NCBI RefSeq assembly: GCF_029581275.1
Contig: NZ_CP120742.1
Span: 2,392,501-2,456,500, forward strand
DNA: 64,000 nucleotides
Direction: 5' to 3'
Source of the DNA: Micromonospora sp. WMMD1155
GTDB taxonomy: Bacteria; Actinomycetota; Actinomycetes; Mycobacteriales; Micromonosporaceae
Shown here: positions 48,154-57,049 of the stretch, one piece after another
How positions within the stretch are numbered: the first letter of the stretch is position 1
Layout: the number at the start of each line of letters is the position of its first letter
Translations under genes and position numbers: made by a program
Notes under the pieces: generated by a model
Database searches by the model: none
Seen by the model: the letters and a program-made list of their open reading frames with translations, nothing else
What the model was told of the DNA's origin: nothing

Positions 48154-49158
48154 CTAGCGACCAGGGGCGGGAGCGGTCGAGCCGCGGACCACCAACTCGG
48201 GCTCGAACAGCAGCTCGTCCTGGAGCACGCCGGCACCCTCGATCTGGGTGACCAGCAGATCCACGGCGGCCTGGCCCATCGTCTCGATCGGCTGCCGCAC
48301 GGTGGTCAACGGCGGGTCGGTGCACGTCATGAACGCGGAGTCGTCGAAGCCCACCACCGACACGTCGGTCGGCACCGACCGGCCCAGCCGCCGGGCCGCA
48401 CGGATCGTGCCCAACGCCAGCACGTCGCTGGCGCAGATGATCCCGGTGACGCCCCGCTCGACCAGCTTCGTCGCGGCGACCCGCGCCCCCTCCATCGAGA
48501 AGCTGGAGCGTTCGACGCACTCGGCGTCGTCCTCGCCCCAACCGGCGGCCCTGGTCATCGCGTCCAGTTTGCGGCGCGACGGCACGTGCCCCTCCGGGCC
48601 GAGCACCATCCCGACGCGTTCGTGCCCCAGTGAACGCAGGTGCCCGTACGCCTGCTCCACAGCCACCGCGTCGTCGGTCGAGACCCGGGGGAAACCCAGC
48701 TCGTCCACACCCGCGTTGACCAGCACGACCGGAAGGCCCCGATCGGTCAGCCGACGGTAGTGGTCGTGTCGCGCGTCCGCGAGCGCGTACGAACCACCGG
48801 CGAAGATCACCCCGGAGACCTGGTGGTCGAGGAGCATCTCCACGTAGTCCATTTCGGAGACACCACCGATGGTCCGGGCGCAGAGAGCCGGGGTGTAGCC
48901 GCGCTGGGCGAGCGTCCCGGTGACGACCTCGGCCAACGCCGGGAAGATCGGGTTCTGCAACTCGGGCAGCACCAGCCCGACCAGCCGGGCGCGTTCGCCA
49001 CGCAGCTTGGTGGGTCGCTCGTAGCCGAGCACGTCAAGCGCGGTCAGCACCGCGGTCCGGGTCGCCTCGGAGACGCCGTCGCGGCCGTTGAGCACCCGGC
49101 TGACGGTGGCCTCGCTGACGCCCGCCTTCTTCGCAACTTCAGTCAACCGCTTGGTCAC
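48154..49158 (-). CDS. LacI-family transcriptional regulator
   Basis: The 334-aa protein has a LacI HTH and hinge (TKRLTEVAKKAGVSEATVSRVLNG, then GYERPTKLRG) and a periplasmic-binding-protein-like sensor (LVGLVLPELQNPIFPAL, VDELGFPRVSTDD, ICASDVLALG, VVGFDDSAF, TTVRQPIETMGQ). It should repress the downstream sugar operon and release it on binding an alpha-glucan oligosaccharide. GTG 49158 opens the conserved TKRLTEVA; the longer frame upstream is not LacI-like. A CAGCAA inverted repeat lies 37 bp upstream of the start. Confidence 0.92.
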   Translation of the reverse strand: MTKRLTEVAKKAGVSEATVSRVLNGRDGVSEATRTAVLTALDVLGYERPTKLRGERARLVGLVLPELQNPIFPALAEVVTGTLAQRGYTPALCARTIGGVSEMDYVEMLLDHQVSGVIFAGGSYALADARHDHYRRLTDRGLPVVLVNAGVDELGFPRVSTDDAVAVEQAYGHLRSLGHERVGMVLGPEGHVPSRRKLDAMTRAAGWGEDDAECVERSSFSMEGARVAATKLVERGVTGIICASDVLALGTIRAARRLGRSVPTDVSVVGFDDSAFMTCTDPPLTTVRQPIETMGQAAVDLLVTQIEGAGVLQDELLFEPELVVRGSTAPAPGR

Positions 49159-49194
49159 GGCCGCAATCGTACGTCGTCCTGATGAAAGAAATGA

Positions 49195-49220
49195 ACAGCA
49201 AAATGCGCTGCGTTTGCTGT
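49195..49220. promoter_or_regulatory. candidate LacI-regulator operator
   Basis: ACAGCAAA (49195-49202) and TTTGCTGT (49213-49220) are a perfect 8-bp inverted repeat with a 10-bp spacer, 37 bp before the LacI GTG. The same CAGCAA half-site is in the -35 box of the sugar operon. It fits an autoregulatory LacI site, although the spacer is longer than usual. Confidence 0.45.
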
Positions 49221-49322
49221 CCGGCTGCCGCATTCTTCCCATCGGCCACCATTCGGGCGGCGGCATCGGGTGCGTGTTGCGGCGTCCGCGCCTTACCGAC
49301 ACCAGGTCGCACCGGCCGGATC

Positions 49323-49401
49323 GTGATCGACTCGGCTTTCATGATGTCGCGGTGTCGGAAGGCCCCGGATACCGCGACTTCCATGAAAGCGAGTGGATCA
49401 A
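49323..49401. repeat. 79-bp palindromic repeat family, copy B (inverted)
   Basis: The 79-bp core from GTGATC to GATCAA, read on the minus strand, aligns closely with copy A (TTGATCCACTCG, GAAGTCGCGGTATCC, CGAGTCGATC). It lies in the 287-bp gene-free gap between LacI and the flavoprotein gene, whose remaining sequence shows nothing else. Confidence 0.8.
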
Positions 49402-49445
49402 GCCCGGACCCGCATCGGCGCCCGGCGCGGGGCGTGGGGCGGTCG

Positions 49446-50945
49446 TCAGGACAGGTCGCGGAGCGCGTCGCCGATGGCCCGATGGAAGGTCGGGTACGCG
49501 TAGATCATGTGCCGGAGTTGACTCAGCGGAACCGCCGCGTGCACCGCCACCACCAGCGCGGACAGGACCTCGCCACCGGCCGGGCCGACCGACGTCGCGC
49601 CGATCAGCACACCCTGGTCGGCGTCCGCGACGACCTTGATGAAGCCCTCGTCGCCGACCTGGTGGATCCAGCCCCGCGTCGAGCTGCTGAGCTTGGTGAA
49701 CCCGACCTGCACGTTGATGCCACGGTCGCGGGCCTGCCGCTCGGTGAGCCCGACCGCGCCGACCTCGGGGTCGGTGAAGGTCACCCGGGGCAGCGCGCGG
49801 TAGTCGGCGCGGGGGACGGTGCCGGCCGACCCGCTCGACCCGCTGGCGGCCAGTGCGCTGGACGCGCCCATCGCTCCGCCGACCACGCTCGACGTGCCGC
49901 TGGCGTCGGCCCCGGCCGTCGCCTGGCGGGCGCGGGCCAGGATGTCGGCGATCACGATCCCCGCCTGGTACATGGCGATGTGGGTGAAGGCGCCCTCGCC
50001 GGTCAGGTCGCCGACCGCCCAGACGTGGTCGGTGACGTGCAACCGGTCGTCGACCGGCAGGTAGCGCTGACTGGCGTCCAGGCCGATCGTGTCCAACCCC
50101 AGCTCGCCCAGGTGGGCCTTCCGCCCGGTCACCACCAGCAGTCGGTCGGCGGTGTACGCCGCCCCGCCGCTGCCCCGCAGTGTGAACCGGGTGCCGTCGT
50201 GTTCGACCCGTTCGGCGCGTACCCCGGTGTGGATCTCCACGCCGTCGGCGCGCAGCGCGGCGGCGGCGACCTCGGACGCCTCCGGTTCCTCGACGGCCAG
50301 CACCCGGTCGAGCGCCTCCACCACCGTCACCCGGACCCCGAAGCGGGCGAAGACCTGCGCCAACTCCAGGCCGATAGCGCCGCCGCCGAGCACCAGCAGC
50401 GACTCCGGTAGCTCCTCGGCCTCGATCGCCTGATGATTGGTCCAGTACGGCGTGTCGGCCAGACCGTCGATCGGGGGCACCGAGGGACGGGTCCCGGTGC
50501 CCAGCACGACTCCGTGCCGGGCCTCGAAAACCTGGTCACCGACCCGGACCCGCCGGGGGCCGTCGAGACGGCCGGTGCCGCGCACGAGCCGGCCGCCCTT
50601 GCCGGCGAACCGTTCGGCGGCGACAGTGTCGTCCCAGGTGTCGGTGGCCTCCTCGCGGATCCGCTTCGCCACCGGCGCCCAGTCGGGCTGGACCTGTGCC
50701 GTCCCGGCGAGCCCGTCGACCCGGCGGGCCTCGGCGAGCGCGTTGGCCGCCCTGATCATCATCTTGCTCGGGATGCAGCCCCAGTAGGGGCACTCCCCGC
50801 CGACCAGGTCCCGTTCGACGCCGACGACGCTCAGGCCGGCTTCGGCGAGCCGCTCGGCCACCTCCTCGCCGCCAACCCCGAGCCCAACCACGACCACGTC
50901 CACCAGCTCCGGATCTGCCACCGGAACAGCATGCCCCAGCGACAC
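49446..50945 (-). CDS. FAD-dependent pyridine nucleotide-disulfide oxidoreductase
   Basis: The 499-aa flavoprotein belongs to the mercuric reductase/dihydrolipoamide dehydrogenase group. It has an FAD site (VDVVVVGLGVGGEEVAERL), the redox disulfide GGECPYWGCIPSK, an NAD(P) site (LLVLGGGAIGLELAQVFARFG) and AVGDLTGEGAFTHIAMYQ. The dimer domain ends in YAYPTFHRAIGD, with Tyr/His in place of the HxHPT of lipoamide dehydrogenases, so it is probably a diverged member. A Ser/Gly/Ala-rich insert of about 40 residues (near 338-376) splits the end of the NAD half. The start is GTG at 50945; GTG 24 bp later is an alternative. It is divergent from the serine hydrolase gene. Confidence 0.82.
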   Translation of the reverse strand: MSLGHAVPVADPELVDVVVVGLGVGGEEVAERLAEAGLSVVGVERDLVGGECPYWGCIPSKMMIRAANALAEARRVDGLAGTAQVQPDWAPVAKRIREEATDTWDDTVAAERFAGKGGRLVRGTGRLDGPRRVRVGDQVFEARHGVVLGTGTRPSVPPIDGLADTPYWTNHQAIEAEELPESLLVLGGGAIGLELAQVFARFGVRVTVVEALDRVLAVEEPEASEVAAAALRADGVEIHTGVRAERVEHDGTRFTLRGSGGAAYTADRLLVVTGRKAHLGELGLDTIGLDASQRYLPVDDRLHVTDHVWAVGDLTGEGAFTHIAMYQAGIVIADILARARQATAGADASGTSSVVGGAMGASSALAASGSSGSAGTVPRADYRALPRVTFTDPEVGAVGLTERQARDRGINVQVGFTKLSSSTRGWIHQVGDEGFIKVVADADQGVLIGATSVGPAGGEVLSALVVAVHAAVPLSQLRHMIYAYPTFHRAIGDALRDLS

Positions 50946-51012
50946 CGCCCGAATCGTCGGGGCCGGAGAAAAGTCCGCACACTCACCGGTCCGGGCCGCC
51001 TACCGTGTCGGG

Positions 51013-52077
51013 ATGCACGCACGCTTCGCCCCCGTCCGGGACTGCTTCCACGACCTGCTCACGGCCGGTCGGGAGACCGGTGCCGGCCTGGTCGTCTGGT
51101 ACGACGGGCGACCCGTCGTCGACCTGGTCGGAGGGCACCGGGTCGGTGCCGAGCCATGGCGACCGGACACGCTCGCCAACGTCTACTCGGTCGGCAAGCC
51201 GGTGGCCGCACTCTGTCTGCTGATGCTCGTCGACCGGGGGCAGGTCGACCTCGACGCGCCGGTCGACGCCTACTGGCCGGAGTTCCACACGCCGGCCACC
51301 GTGCGTCAGGTGTTGTCGCACACCGCCGGGCTTCCGGCCTTCCCGGTGCCCCGGCCGGCCACTGCGGTCGCCGACTGGGCGCTGCTCACCGGCGACCTGG
51401 CCGCCGCCGATCCCGAGTGGGCACCGGGATCGGTGGCCGCGGAACACGCCTGGACGTACGGGCACCTGGTGGGCGAGCTGGTCCGGCGGGTCGACGGGCG
51501 GTCGGTGGGCCGGTTCCTGGCCGAGGAGATCGCCGACCGGTGGCAGCTCGACCTCGGTTTCGGACTGGCCGACGCCGACCGACGCCGCTGCGCCGAGATG
51601 CGCTACGGCGATCCGGGGTGGCCGACTCGCAAGCTCGGCGAGCCGGGGTCGTTGCGGGCGCGCGCGTTGGGCAACCCGGCCGGCGGGCTGGACCTGGCGG
51701 TGCTGAACAGTCCGCTGTGGCGAGCTGCCGAGATGCCGGCGGTCAACCTGCACGCCACCGCGTCCGGTCTGGCTCGGCTCTACGCCGGTCTGCTCGCCGG
51801 CGGCACCCTGGACGGGGTCCGGCTGTTCAGCCCGGAGCTGGTGACAGAGGCGACCCGGGTCCAGTACGACGGGCCGGACCTGCTGCTGGACCGCCAGGTC
51901 CGGTGGACGCTCGGCATGCAGTGGGAACCGGACGGCAGTTGGGGCATGGGCGGCATCGGCGGCAGCAGCGCGTGGGCCGACCCGGAACGGGGCTACGCCT
52001 TCGCGTACGCCACCGCGCACCTGGCCGAGCACGACCGGGTGGACGAGCTGGTGGAGGTGCTGCACTCCTGTCTCTGA
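51013..52077 (+). CDS. beta-lactamase-fold serine hydrolase
   Basis: The 354-aa protein is of the class C beta-lactamase/esterase/EstB type. YSVGKPVAALCLL provides the SxxK pair, YGHLVGEL stands at the second (YxN-like) position with His instead of Asn, and GGIGGSSAW occupies the third motif. There is no signal peptide, so it acts in the cytoplasm as an esterase or peptidase rather than as a resistance enzyme. The substrate is unknown. The gene is divergent from the flavoprotein and its stop is 9 bp from the end of the photolyase gene. Confidence 0.82.
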   Translation: MHARFAPVRDCFHDLLTAGRETGAGLVVWYDGRPVVDLVGGHRVGAEPWRPDTLANVYSVGKPVAALCLLMLVDRGQVDLDAPVDAYWPEFHTPATVRQVLSHTAGLPAFPVPRPATAVADWALLTGDLAAADPEWAPGSVAAEHAWTYGHLVGELVRRVDGRSVGRFLAEEIADRWQLDLGFGLADADRRRCAEMRYGDPGWPTRKLGEPGSLRARALGNPAGGLDLAVLNSPLWRAAEMPAVNLHATASGLARLYAGLLAGGTLDGVRLFSPELVTEATRVQYDGPDLLLDRQVRWTLGMQWEPDGSWGMGGIGGSSAWADPERGYAFAYATAHLAEHDRVDELVEVLHSCL

Positions 52078-52086
52078 CCGCTGACC

Positions 52087-53412
52087 TCAGCGCAGCCAGA
52101 CGGGGTCGGTGCCGGGCACCGAGAGCGGCGGCGGGTAGTCGAGCGTCCGGCGCAGCGCCTCGGGCAGTCGCCACGGTTGGTGGACGGCCTTGCCCTGCAC
52201 CCCCACCAGCTCCGGCACCCACCGGCGTACGTAGTCACCGGCCGGGTCGTACCGCTCGGCCTGCCGGACCGGGTTGAACCCGCGGTACGGCTTGGTGTCG
52301 TTGCCGGTGCCGGCGACCCACTGCCAGTTGCCGGAGTTGTTGGCCACGTCCCCGTCGAGCAGCCACCGGAAGAAGACGCCCACCCCGGACCGCCAGTCCT
52401 GCCCGAGGTGCTTGGTCAGGTACCCGGCCGTGATCAGGCGGGCCCGGTTGTGCATCCAGCCCTGCGTACGCAGCTGCCGCATCCCGGCATCGACGATGGG
52501 CATCCCGGTGCGTCCCTCGGCCCAGGCCGCCAACGCGTCGTCGTCGTAGCGCCACTGCTCGGTGGCGCCCCGCCGGTACGCCGAGGTGGAGATCTCCGGG
52601 AACGCGGCGGTGACCTGGTAGTAGAAGTCCCGCCAACAGAGCTGCCTGACGAACGGCCCGGACCGGTCCCCGGCGCGGTTGGCCACCGCCAGTGGGGACA
52701 CGCACCCGAACCGCAGGTACGGGCTGAGCCGGGACGTGTCGTCGCCGGCCATGTCGTCGTGCTGGTCGTCGTACCGGCGCAGGTCGGGCAGCCAGTCGGT
52801 GAGCCGCTGCCGGGCGACCCGCTCACCGCCGACCGCCGCGTCCGGCGAGTCCCCCGCCGGCGGCTTCGGCAGACCGCCCACGCGCACGCCGCTGGGCAGC
52901 GCCACCCGTTCCGGCGCGGCCAGCTCCTCGCGCCACTGCCGGGCGGTCCAGGACCTGTGGTACGGGCTGAACACCCGGTAGTGGTCGCCTCCGCCACCGG
53001 GTTGAAGCGCGCCCGGCTCGACGACCGTCAGCCCGGGGAACAGTCGCAGGTGCAGCCGGTGCCGCTCGCAATCGGCGCGTAGCCGCCGCTCCCGACGGCG
53101 GGCGTAGTGGCTGACGTCGGCGGAGAGCGCGACGGCGGTGGCTCCGACCTCGCCGGCCAGCCGGATCGTCTCGGCCACCGGGTCACCGTGCCGCACCACC
53201 AGGTCACCGCCGCGCTCACGAAGCTCGGCGCGCAGCTCGGCGAGTGCCTGGTGCAGGAACCGGGTGCGGTTGGCCGACAGGTGAGCCAGCCCCGGATCGA
53301 GCACGTACAGCGGCACCACCCGGTCGAACGCCGCGCAGGTGGTGGCCAGCGCCGGGTGGTCGTGCACCCGCAGGTCGCGGGTGAGGAGCACGATCGCGGT
53401 GCTCGCGGTCAC
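52087..53412 (-). CDS. phr: deoxyribodipyrimidine photolyase
   Basis: This 441-aa enzyme repairs UV-induced pyrimidine dimers with light. The N-terminal alpha/beta domain (VLLTRDLRVHDHPAL) holds the antenna, and the C-terminal helical domain holds FAD: TSRLSPYLRFGCVSP, RQLCWRDFYYQ, GMPIVDAGMRQLRTQGWMHN, and NNSGNWQWVAGTG with the Trp residues for electron transfer. It overlaps crtB by GTGA (53409-53412), so the two are translationally coupled. Together with the adjacent LitR-like gene this supports a light-linked module. Confidence 0.95.
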   Translation of the reverse strand: MTASTAIVLLTRDLRVHDHPALATTCAAFDRVVPLYVLDPGLAHLSANRTRFLHQALAELRAELRERGGDLVVRHGDPVAETIRLAGEVGATAVALSADVSHYARRRERRLRADCERHRLHLRLFPGLTVVEPGALQPGGGGDHYRVFSPYHRSWTARQWREELAAPERVALPSGVRVGGLPKPPAGDSPDAAVGGERVARQRLTDWLPDLRRYDDQHDDMAGDDTSRLSPYLRFGCVSPLAVANRAGDRSGPFVRQLCWRDFYYQVTAAFPEISTSAYRRGATEQWRYDDDALAAWAEGRTGMPIVDAGMRQLRTQGWMHNRARLITAGYLTKHLGQDWRSGVGVFFRWLLDGDVANNSGNWQWVAGTGNDTKPYRGFNPVRQAERYDPAGDYVRRWVPELVGVQGKAVHQPWRLPEALRRTLDYPPPLSVPGTDPVWLR

Positions 53413-54332
53413 CGGGTCTCCGGTCGGACCGTCGGCCCGGGGATGGTGACCGGCGTACCGGTCGGGGTGAGCAGGGCACGGGCGGCGACCGCCATCCGTC
53501 GCCGCTGCGGCACCAGGGCCCGGCGGGTGAAGACGTCGTAGCCCTGCGCGGCCACCTCGTCGAGGATGCCGCCGTACAGGGCGTACGCGGTGCGCATGCA
53601 GGCCTGCGAGGCGGGCGCCAGCATGGTGATTCCCGGAGCGGCGGCGGCGTAGTGCGCCTGGGCGCGGGTCACCTCGTACTCGATCAACTCGCGGGTCTTC
53701 TGCGTGCCGCGACCTCGGGCGCCGGCCTCGGCCAACTCGTCGCGGGTGACGCCGAACTTCGCCAGGTCCTCGTCCGGCAGGTAGGTGCGGCCCCGGTCGA
53801 GGTCCTCGGCGACGTCCCGGATGAAGTTGGTGAGCTGGAAGGCGAAGCCGAGCTGCCGGGCCGGCTCCCGTGCCGCCGCCGGGTCGGAGCTGCCCAGGAT
53901 CGGCAGCATCATCGTGCCGATCACCGCCGCCGAACCCTCCATGTAGTCGAGCAGGTCGTCGTAGGTCGGGTACGCGGTGACCGTCAGGTCCATCGCCATG
54001 CTCTTCAGAAACGACGCGAAGTCGTCCCGGTCGAGATCGAAGACGGCGATCGTGTGCAGGACCGCCGGCAGCAACGGGTCGTCGACTGGCGCGCCGTGCA
54101 GCCCGGACACGAAACGGCTGGCCCAGTCGTCCAGGAGGGCGGCGCGCTCGGCCTGGGGAAGGTCCTCGGTGCGGTCCACGATCTCGTCCGCGTACCGCGT
54201 GAACCCGTAGAGGGCGTGCACATGTCGTCGTTTCCAAGCGGGGAGCAGTCGGGTGGCGAGATAGTAGGTGCGGCCGTGACGTTTGTGCAGCTCACGGCAC
54301 CGGTCATAGGCAGCGGTGAGATCGGTTTCCAC
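53409..54332 (-). CDS. crtB: phytoene/squalene synthase family protein
   Basis: The 307-aa enzyme condenses two geranylgeranyl diphosphates to phytoene. The two metal-binding Asp motifs are YADEIVDR (about residue 46) and DVAEDLDRGRTYLP (about 170), and FAFQLTNFIRD is typical of the fold. Trans-isoprenyl relatives include squalene and presqualene synthases, but the adjacent crtE and crtI make CrtB the best call. It is divergent from crtE with a 64-bp promoter region, has a GGAGG ribosome site, and starts with GTG. It overlaps phr by 4 bp. Confidence 0.92.
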   Translation of the reverse strand: METDLTAAYDRCRELHKRHGRTYYLATRLLPAWKRRHVHALYGFTRYADEIVDRTEDLPQAERAALLDDWASRFVSGLHGAPVDDPLLPAVLHTIAVFDLDRDDFASFLKSMAMDLTVTAYPTYDDLLDYMEGSAAVIGTMMLPILGSSDPAAAREPARQLGFAFQLTNFIRDVAEDLDRGRTYLPDEDLAKFGVTRDELAEAGARGRGTQKTRELIEYEVTRAQAHYAAAAPGITMLAPASQACMRTAYALYGGILDEVAAQGYDVFTRRALVPQRRRMAVAARALLTPTGTPVTIPGPTVRPETR

Positions 54333-54396
54333 CGGCCCTCCTCAAATATCGACGCACCAATCGACGCAACTCGTAGCCTAGGGTACGCTCGATCGC
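54333..54396. promoter_or_regulatory. divergent crtB/crtE promoter with direct repeats
   Basis: The 64 bp between the starts contain two 9-bp direct repeats ATCGACGCA (54348-54356 and 54360-54368) at a 12-bp period, and TAGGGT/TACGCT boxes near the crtE ATG, which has no clear Shine-Dalgarno. The direct repeats are the best candidate site for the LitR-like regulator encoded downstream. Confidence 0.45.
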
Positions 54397-55539
54397 ATGG
54401 CCAACGACGCAGTTGCGGGCAACGCCACCCGCGTGGCGCCGGCAGAGCCAGGGGAGCGGGACGACCCGGTCCGCGCCGTTCTGGCCGCGTACACCCAGGA
54501 CCTGATCGCGGCGGTCCACGAGACGCTGAGCACGTTCCTCACCACCGAGGTCGACACCCTCACCGAGATCGACGCATCGATGGGCCGGTTCGCCTCGGCC
54601 GCGCGGGACGCCGTCCTCGTCGGCGGCAAACGGATCCGGTCCACGTTCGCCTACTGGGGGTGGCGCGGCGCGGTCGGCGGCGCCGAGGCACTGCCCCCCG
54701 TGCTGCCCGCGCTGGCCGCGCTCGAGCTGCTGCACACCTTCGCCCTGGTCCACGACGACGTGATGGACGCCTCCACCACCCGTCGAGGCCGACCCACCGC
54801 CCACGTCGCACTCGCCGAGCAGCACATCGCCGCCGGCCACCGAGGTGACCCCGGCCGGTTCGGCGAGGCGGTCGCCGTGCTCATCGGTGACCTCTGCATG
54901 GTGTGGGCCGATCGGCTGCTGGCCCAGGCGACGGTGCCGTCGGCCCGACTGTTCGAGGTGCGCCGCTGCTACGACCAGATGCGGGTGGAGACGGTCGCCG
55001 GGCAGTACCTCGACGTGCTCGGCGAGAACGACCCGGCCAACTGGTCGGTCGACCGCGCGCTGCGGGTGGCCCGCTACAAGACCGCCAGCTACACCGTCCA
55101 GCGACCACTGCTCTACGGTGCCTGCCTGGCCGGGGTCCCCCTCGACGATCCGCTGGCCTCCGCGTACACCCGCTACGGCCTGGCCGTCGGCGAGGCGTTC
55201 CAACTCCGCGACGACCTGCTCGGCGTCTACGGCGATCCGGCCGCCACCGGCAAACCGGCCGGTGACGACCTCCGCACCGGCAAGCCGACCACGCTGCTCA
55301 TGCTGGCCCGGGAGTTGGCCACGTCGGCGCAGCTCCGGGCGTTGGAGCGCGCCGCCGACGGGCCGGTCGACCGGCTCGCCGAGCTGCTCGTGGAGACCGG
55401 TGCGGTGACCCGGGTGGAGCGGATGATCGCCGAGCGGGTGAGTGACGCGCTGGCGGCGCTCGACGCCGCACCAGTGGACCGGACGGCGCGGACCGCGCTG
55501 ACCGGGCTGGCCACCGCCGCCACCAACCGGCGGGCCTGA
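54397..55539 (+). CDS. crtE: geranylgeranyl diphosphate synthase-like polyprenyl synthetase
   Basis: The 380-aa all-helical enzyme elongates isoprenyl diphosphates. The first Asp-rich motif is LVHDDVMDASTTRRGRPT and the second is QLRDDLLGVYGD; GKRIRSTFAYWGW and GRPTAHVAL support the fold. The chain length set by the residues before the first Asp motif is not readable by eye; GGPP is inferred from context. A 30-residue polar N-terminus precedes the fold. It heads the crtE-crtI-idi-litR unit, with crtI 28 bp downstream after a GAGGAGG. Confidence 0.93.
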   Translation: MANDAVAGNATRVAPAEPGERDDPVRAVLAAYTQDLIAAVHETLSTFLTTEVDTLTEIDASMGRFASAARDAVLVGGKRIRSTFAYWGWRGAVGGAEALPPVLPALAALELLHTFALVHDDVMDASTTRRGRPTAHVALAEQHIAAGHRGDPGRFGEAVAVLIGDLCMVWADRLLAQATVPSARLFEVRRCYDQMRVETVAGQYLDVLGENDPANWSVDRALRVARYKTASYTVQRPLLYGACLAGVPLDDPLASAYTRYGLAVGEAFQLRDDLLGVYGDPAATGKPAGDDLRTGKPTTLLMLARELATSAQLRALERAADGPVDRLAELLVETGAVTRVERMIAERVSDALAALDAAPVDRTARTALTGLATAATNRRA

Positions 55540-55567
55540 TGAGCGACTTTCTCGAGGAGGTGGTCAC

Positions 55568-57049
55568 GTGCGGACGGTGACAGGGCGGACGGACCGGGTG
55601 GTGGTCGTCGGAGCCGGGCTGGGTGGCCTCGCCTGCGCGTTGCACCTCGCCGGCAGCGGCCGGCAGGTGACCGTGCTGGAACGCGAGCCGGTGCCCGGCG
55701 GGCGCGCCGGCCGACTCGCCGTGGACGGCTACGAGTTCGACACCGGCCCGACCGTGCTCACCATGCCCGACCTGATCGCCGAGGCGCTCGGCGCGGTCGG
55801 TGAGGACATGCGCGACTGGCTCGACCTGACCCCGCTCGATCCCGCCTACCGGGCGTACTACCCGGACGGCTCGACCCTCGACGTGCTCACCGACACCACG
55901 CGCATGGCCGCCGAGATCTCCCGGGTCTGCGGGCCGCGTGAGGCCGACGGTTACCTGCGCTTCGTCGACTACGCACGGGAGCTGTGGCGGCTGGAGCGGG
56001 CCGACTTCATCGAGCGCAACCTGGACGCGCCGACCGACCTCCTCACCGGCAACCTGCTGAAGTTGCTGGCCGGCGGTGCCTTCCGTCGCCTCCAAACGAA
56101 GATCAACCAATTCTTCCGGGACCCGCGTACCCAGCGGATCTTCTCCTTCCAGGCGATGTACGCCGGCCTCGCGCCGCACGACGCGCTGGCCATCTACACG
56201 GTCATCGCGTACCTCGACTCGGTGGCCGGGGTCTACTTCCCGCGCGGCGGCATCCACGCGGTCTCCAGGGCGATGGCCGGCGCGGCCGAGAAGCACGGCG
56301 TGCAGATCCGCTACGACACCACGGTGACCCGGGTGGAGACCGCGAACGGCCGGGCCACCGGTGTGCTCACCGCGGACGGCGAACTGATCCGGGCGGACGT
56401 GGTGGTGCTCAACCCCGACCTGCCGGTCGCCTACCGGGACCTGCTCCCGGCCGCTCCGGCACGACGGCTCACCTACTCGCCGTCCTGCGTCGTTCTGCAC
56501 GTCGGCTCCCGACAGGGATATGACAAGATCGCCCATCACAACATCCACTTCGGACGCGCGTGGAAGGGCACCTTCGATGAGGTCATCCGGCGGGGCGAAC
56601 TGATGACCGACCCGTCGCTGCTGGTGACCAACCCGAGCCGGACCGACCCGTCGGTGGCCCCCGCCGACCGACACACCTACTACGTGCTCGCTCCCGTACC
56701 CAACCTGCACCGGGCTCCGTTCGAGTGGCGCGGCGACCTGACCCAGCGCTACAGCGACCAGCTGATCGGCACGTTGGAGGAGCGCGGCTACGTCGGTTTC
56801 GGCGCCGGCGTCGAAGTGCTGCGGGCGATCACCCCGGCCGAGTGGGAGGAGCAGGGGATGGCCGCGGGCACGCCGTTCGCCGCCGCCCACACCCTCTTCC
56901 AGACCGGCCCGTTCCGCCCGTCGAACCTGCACCGTGACCTGTCGAACGTGGTCTTCGTCGGCTCCGGGACCCAGCCGGGTGTCGGCGTACCGATGGTGCT
57001 CATCTCCGGCAAGCTCGCCGCCGGTCGGATCACCGGGGAAGGCCGATGA
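55568..57049 (+). CDS. crtI: phytoene desaturase
   Basis: The 493-aa FAD enzyme introduces double bonds into phytoene to give neurosporene or lycopene. The N-terminal VVVVGAGLGGLACALHLAG and EREPVPGGRAG form the dinucleotide site, and the C-terminal NVVFVGSGTQPGVGVPMVLISGKL is the classic CrtI signature. The middle has FDTGPTVLTMPD and GVYFPRGGIHAVSRAM. It is soluble or peripherally bound. The 3' end overlaps idi by ATGA. The number of desaturation steps cannot be read from sequence. No lycopene cyclase is in the window. Confidence 0.94.
   Translation: MRTVTGRTDRVVVVGAGLGGLACALHLAGSGRQVTVLEREPVPGGRAGRLAVDGYEFDTGPTVLTMPDLIAEALGAVGEDMRDWLDLTPLDPAYRAYYPDGSTLDVLTDTTRMAAEISRVCGPREADGYLRFVDYARELWRLERADFIERNLDAPTDLLTGNLLKLLAGGAFRRLQTKINQFFRDPRTQRIFSFQAMYAGLAPHDALAIYTVIAYLDSVAGVYFPRGGIHAVSRAMAGAAEKHGVQIRYDTTVTRVETANGRATGVLTADGELIRADVVVLNPDLPVAYRDLLPAAPARRLTYSPSCVVLHVGSRQGYDKIAHHNIHFGRAWKGTFDEVIRRGELMTDPSLLVTNPSRTDPSVAPADRHTYYVLAPVPNLHRAPFEWRGDLTQRYSDQLIGTLEERGYVGFGAGVEVLRAITPAEWEEQGMAAGTPFAAAHTLFQTGPFRPSNLHRDLSNVVFVGSGTQPGVGVPMVLISGKLAAGRITGEGR

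Noticed and set aside
51013..52077. Antibiotic-resistance beta-lactamase
   Set aside because: No signal peptide, and the YxN motif has His (YGH); an esterase-type hydrolase is more likely.
53409..54332. CrtB as a hopanoid HpnC/HpnD-type synthase
   Set aside because: No squalene-hopene cyclase or other hpn gene is near, and crtE, crtI and idi are adjacent.
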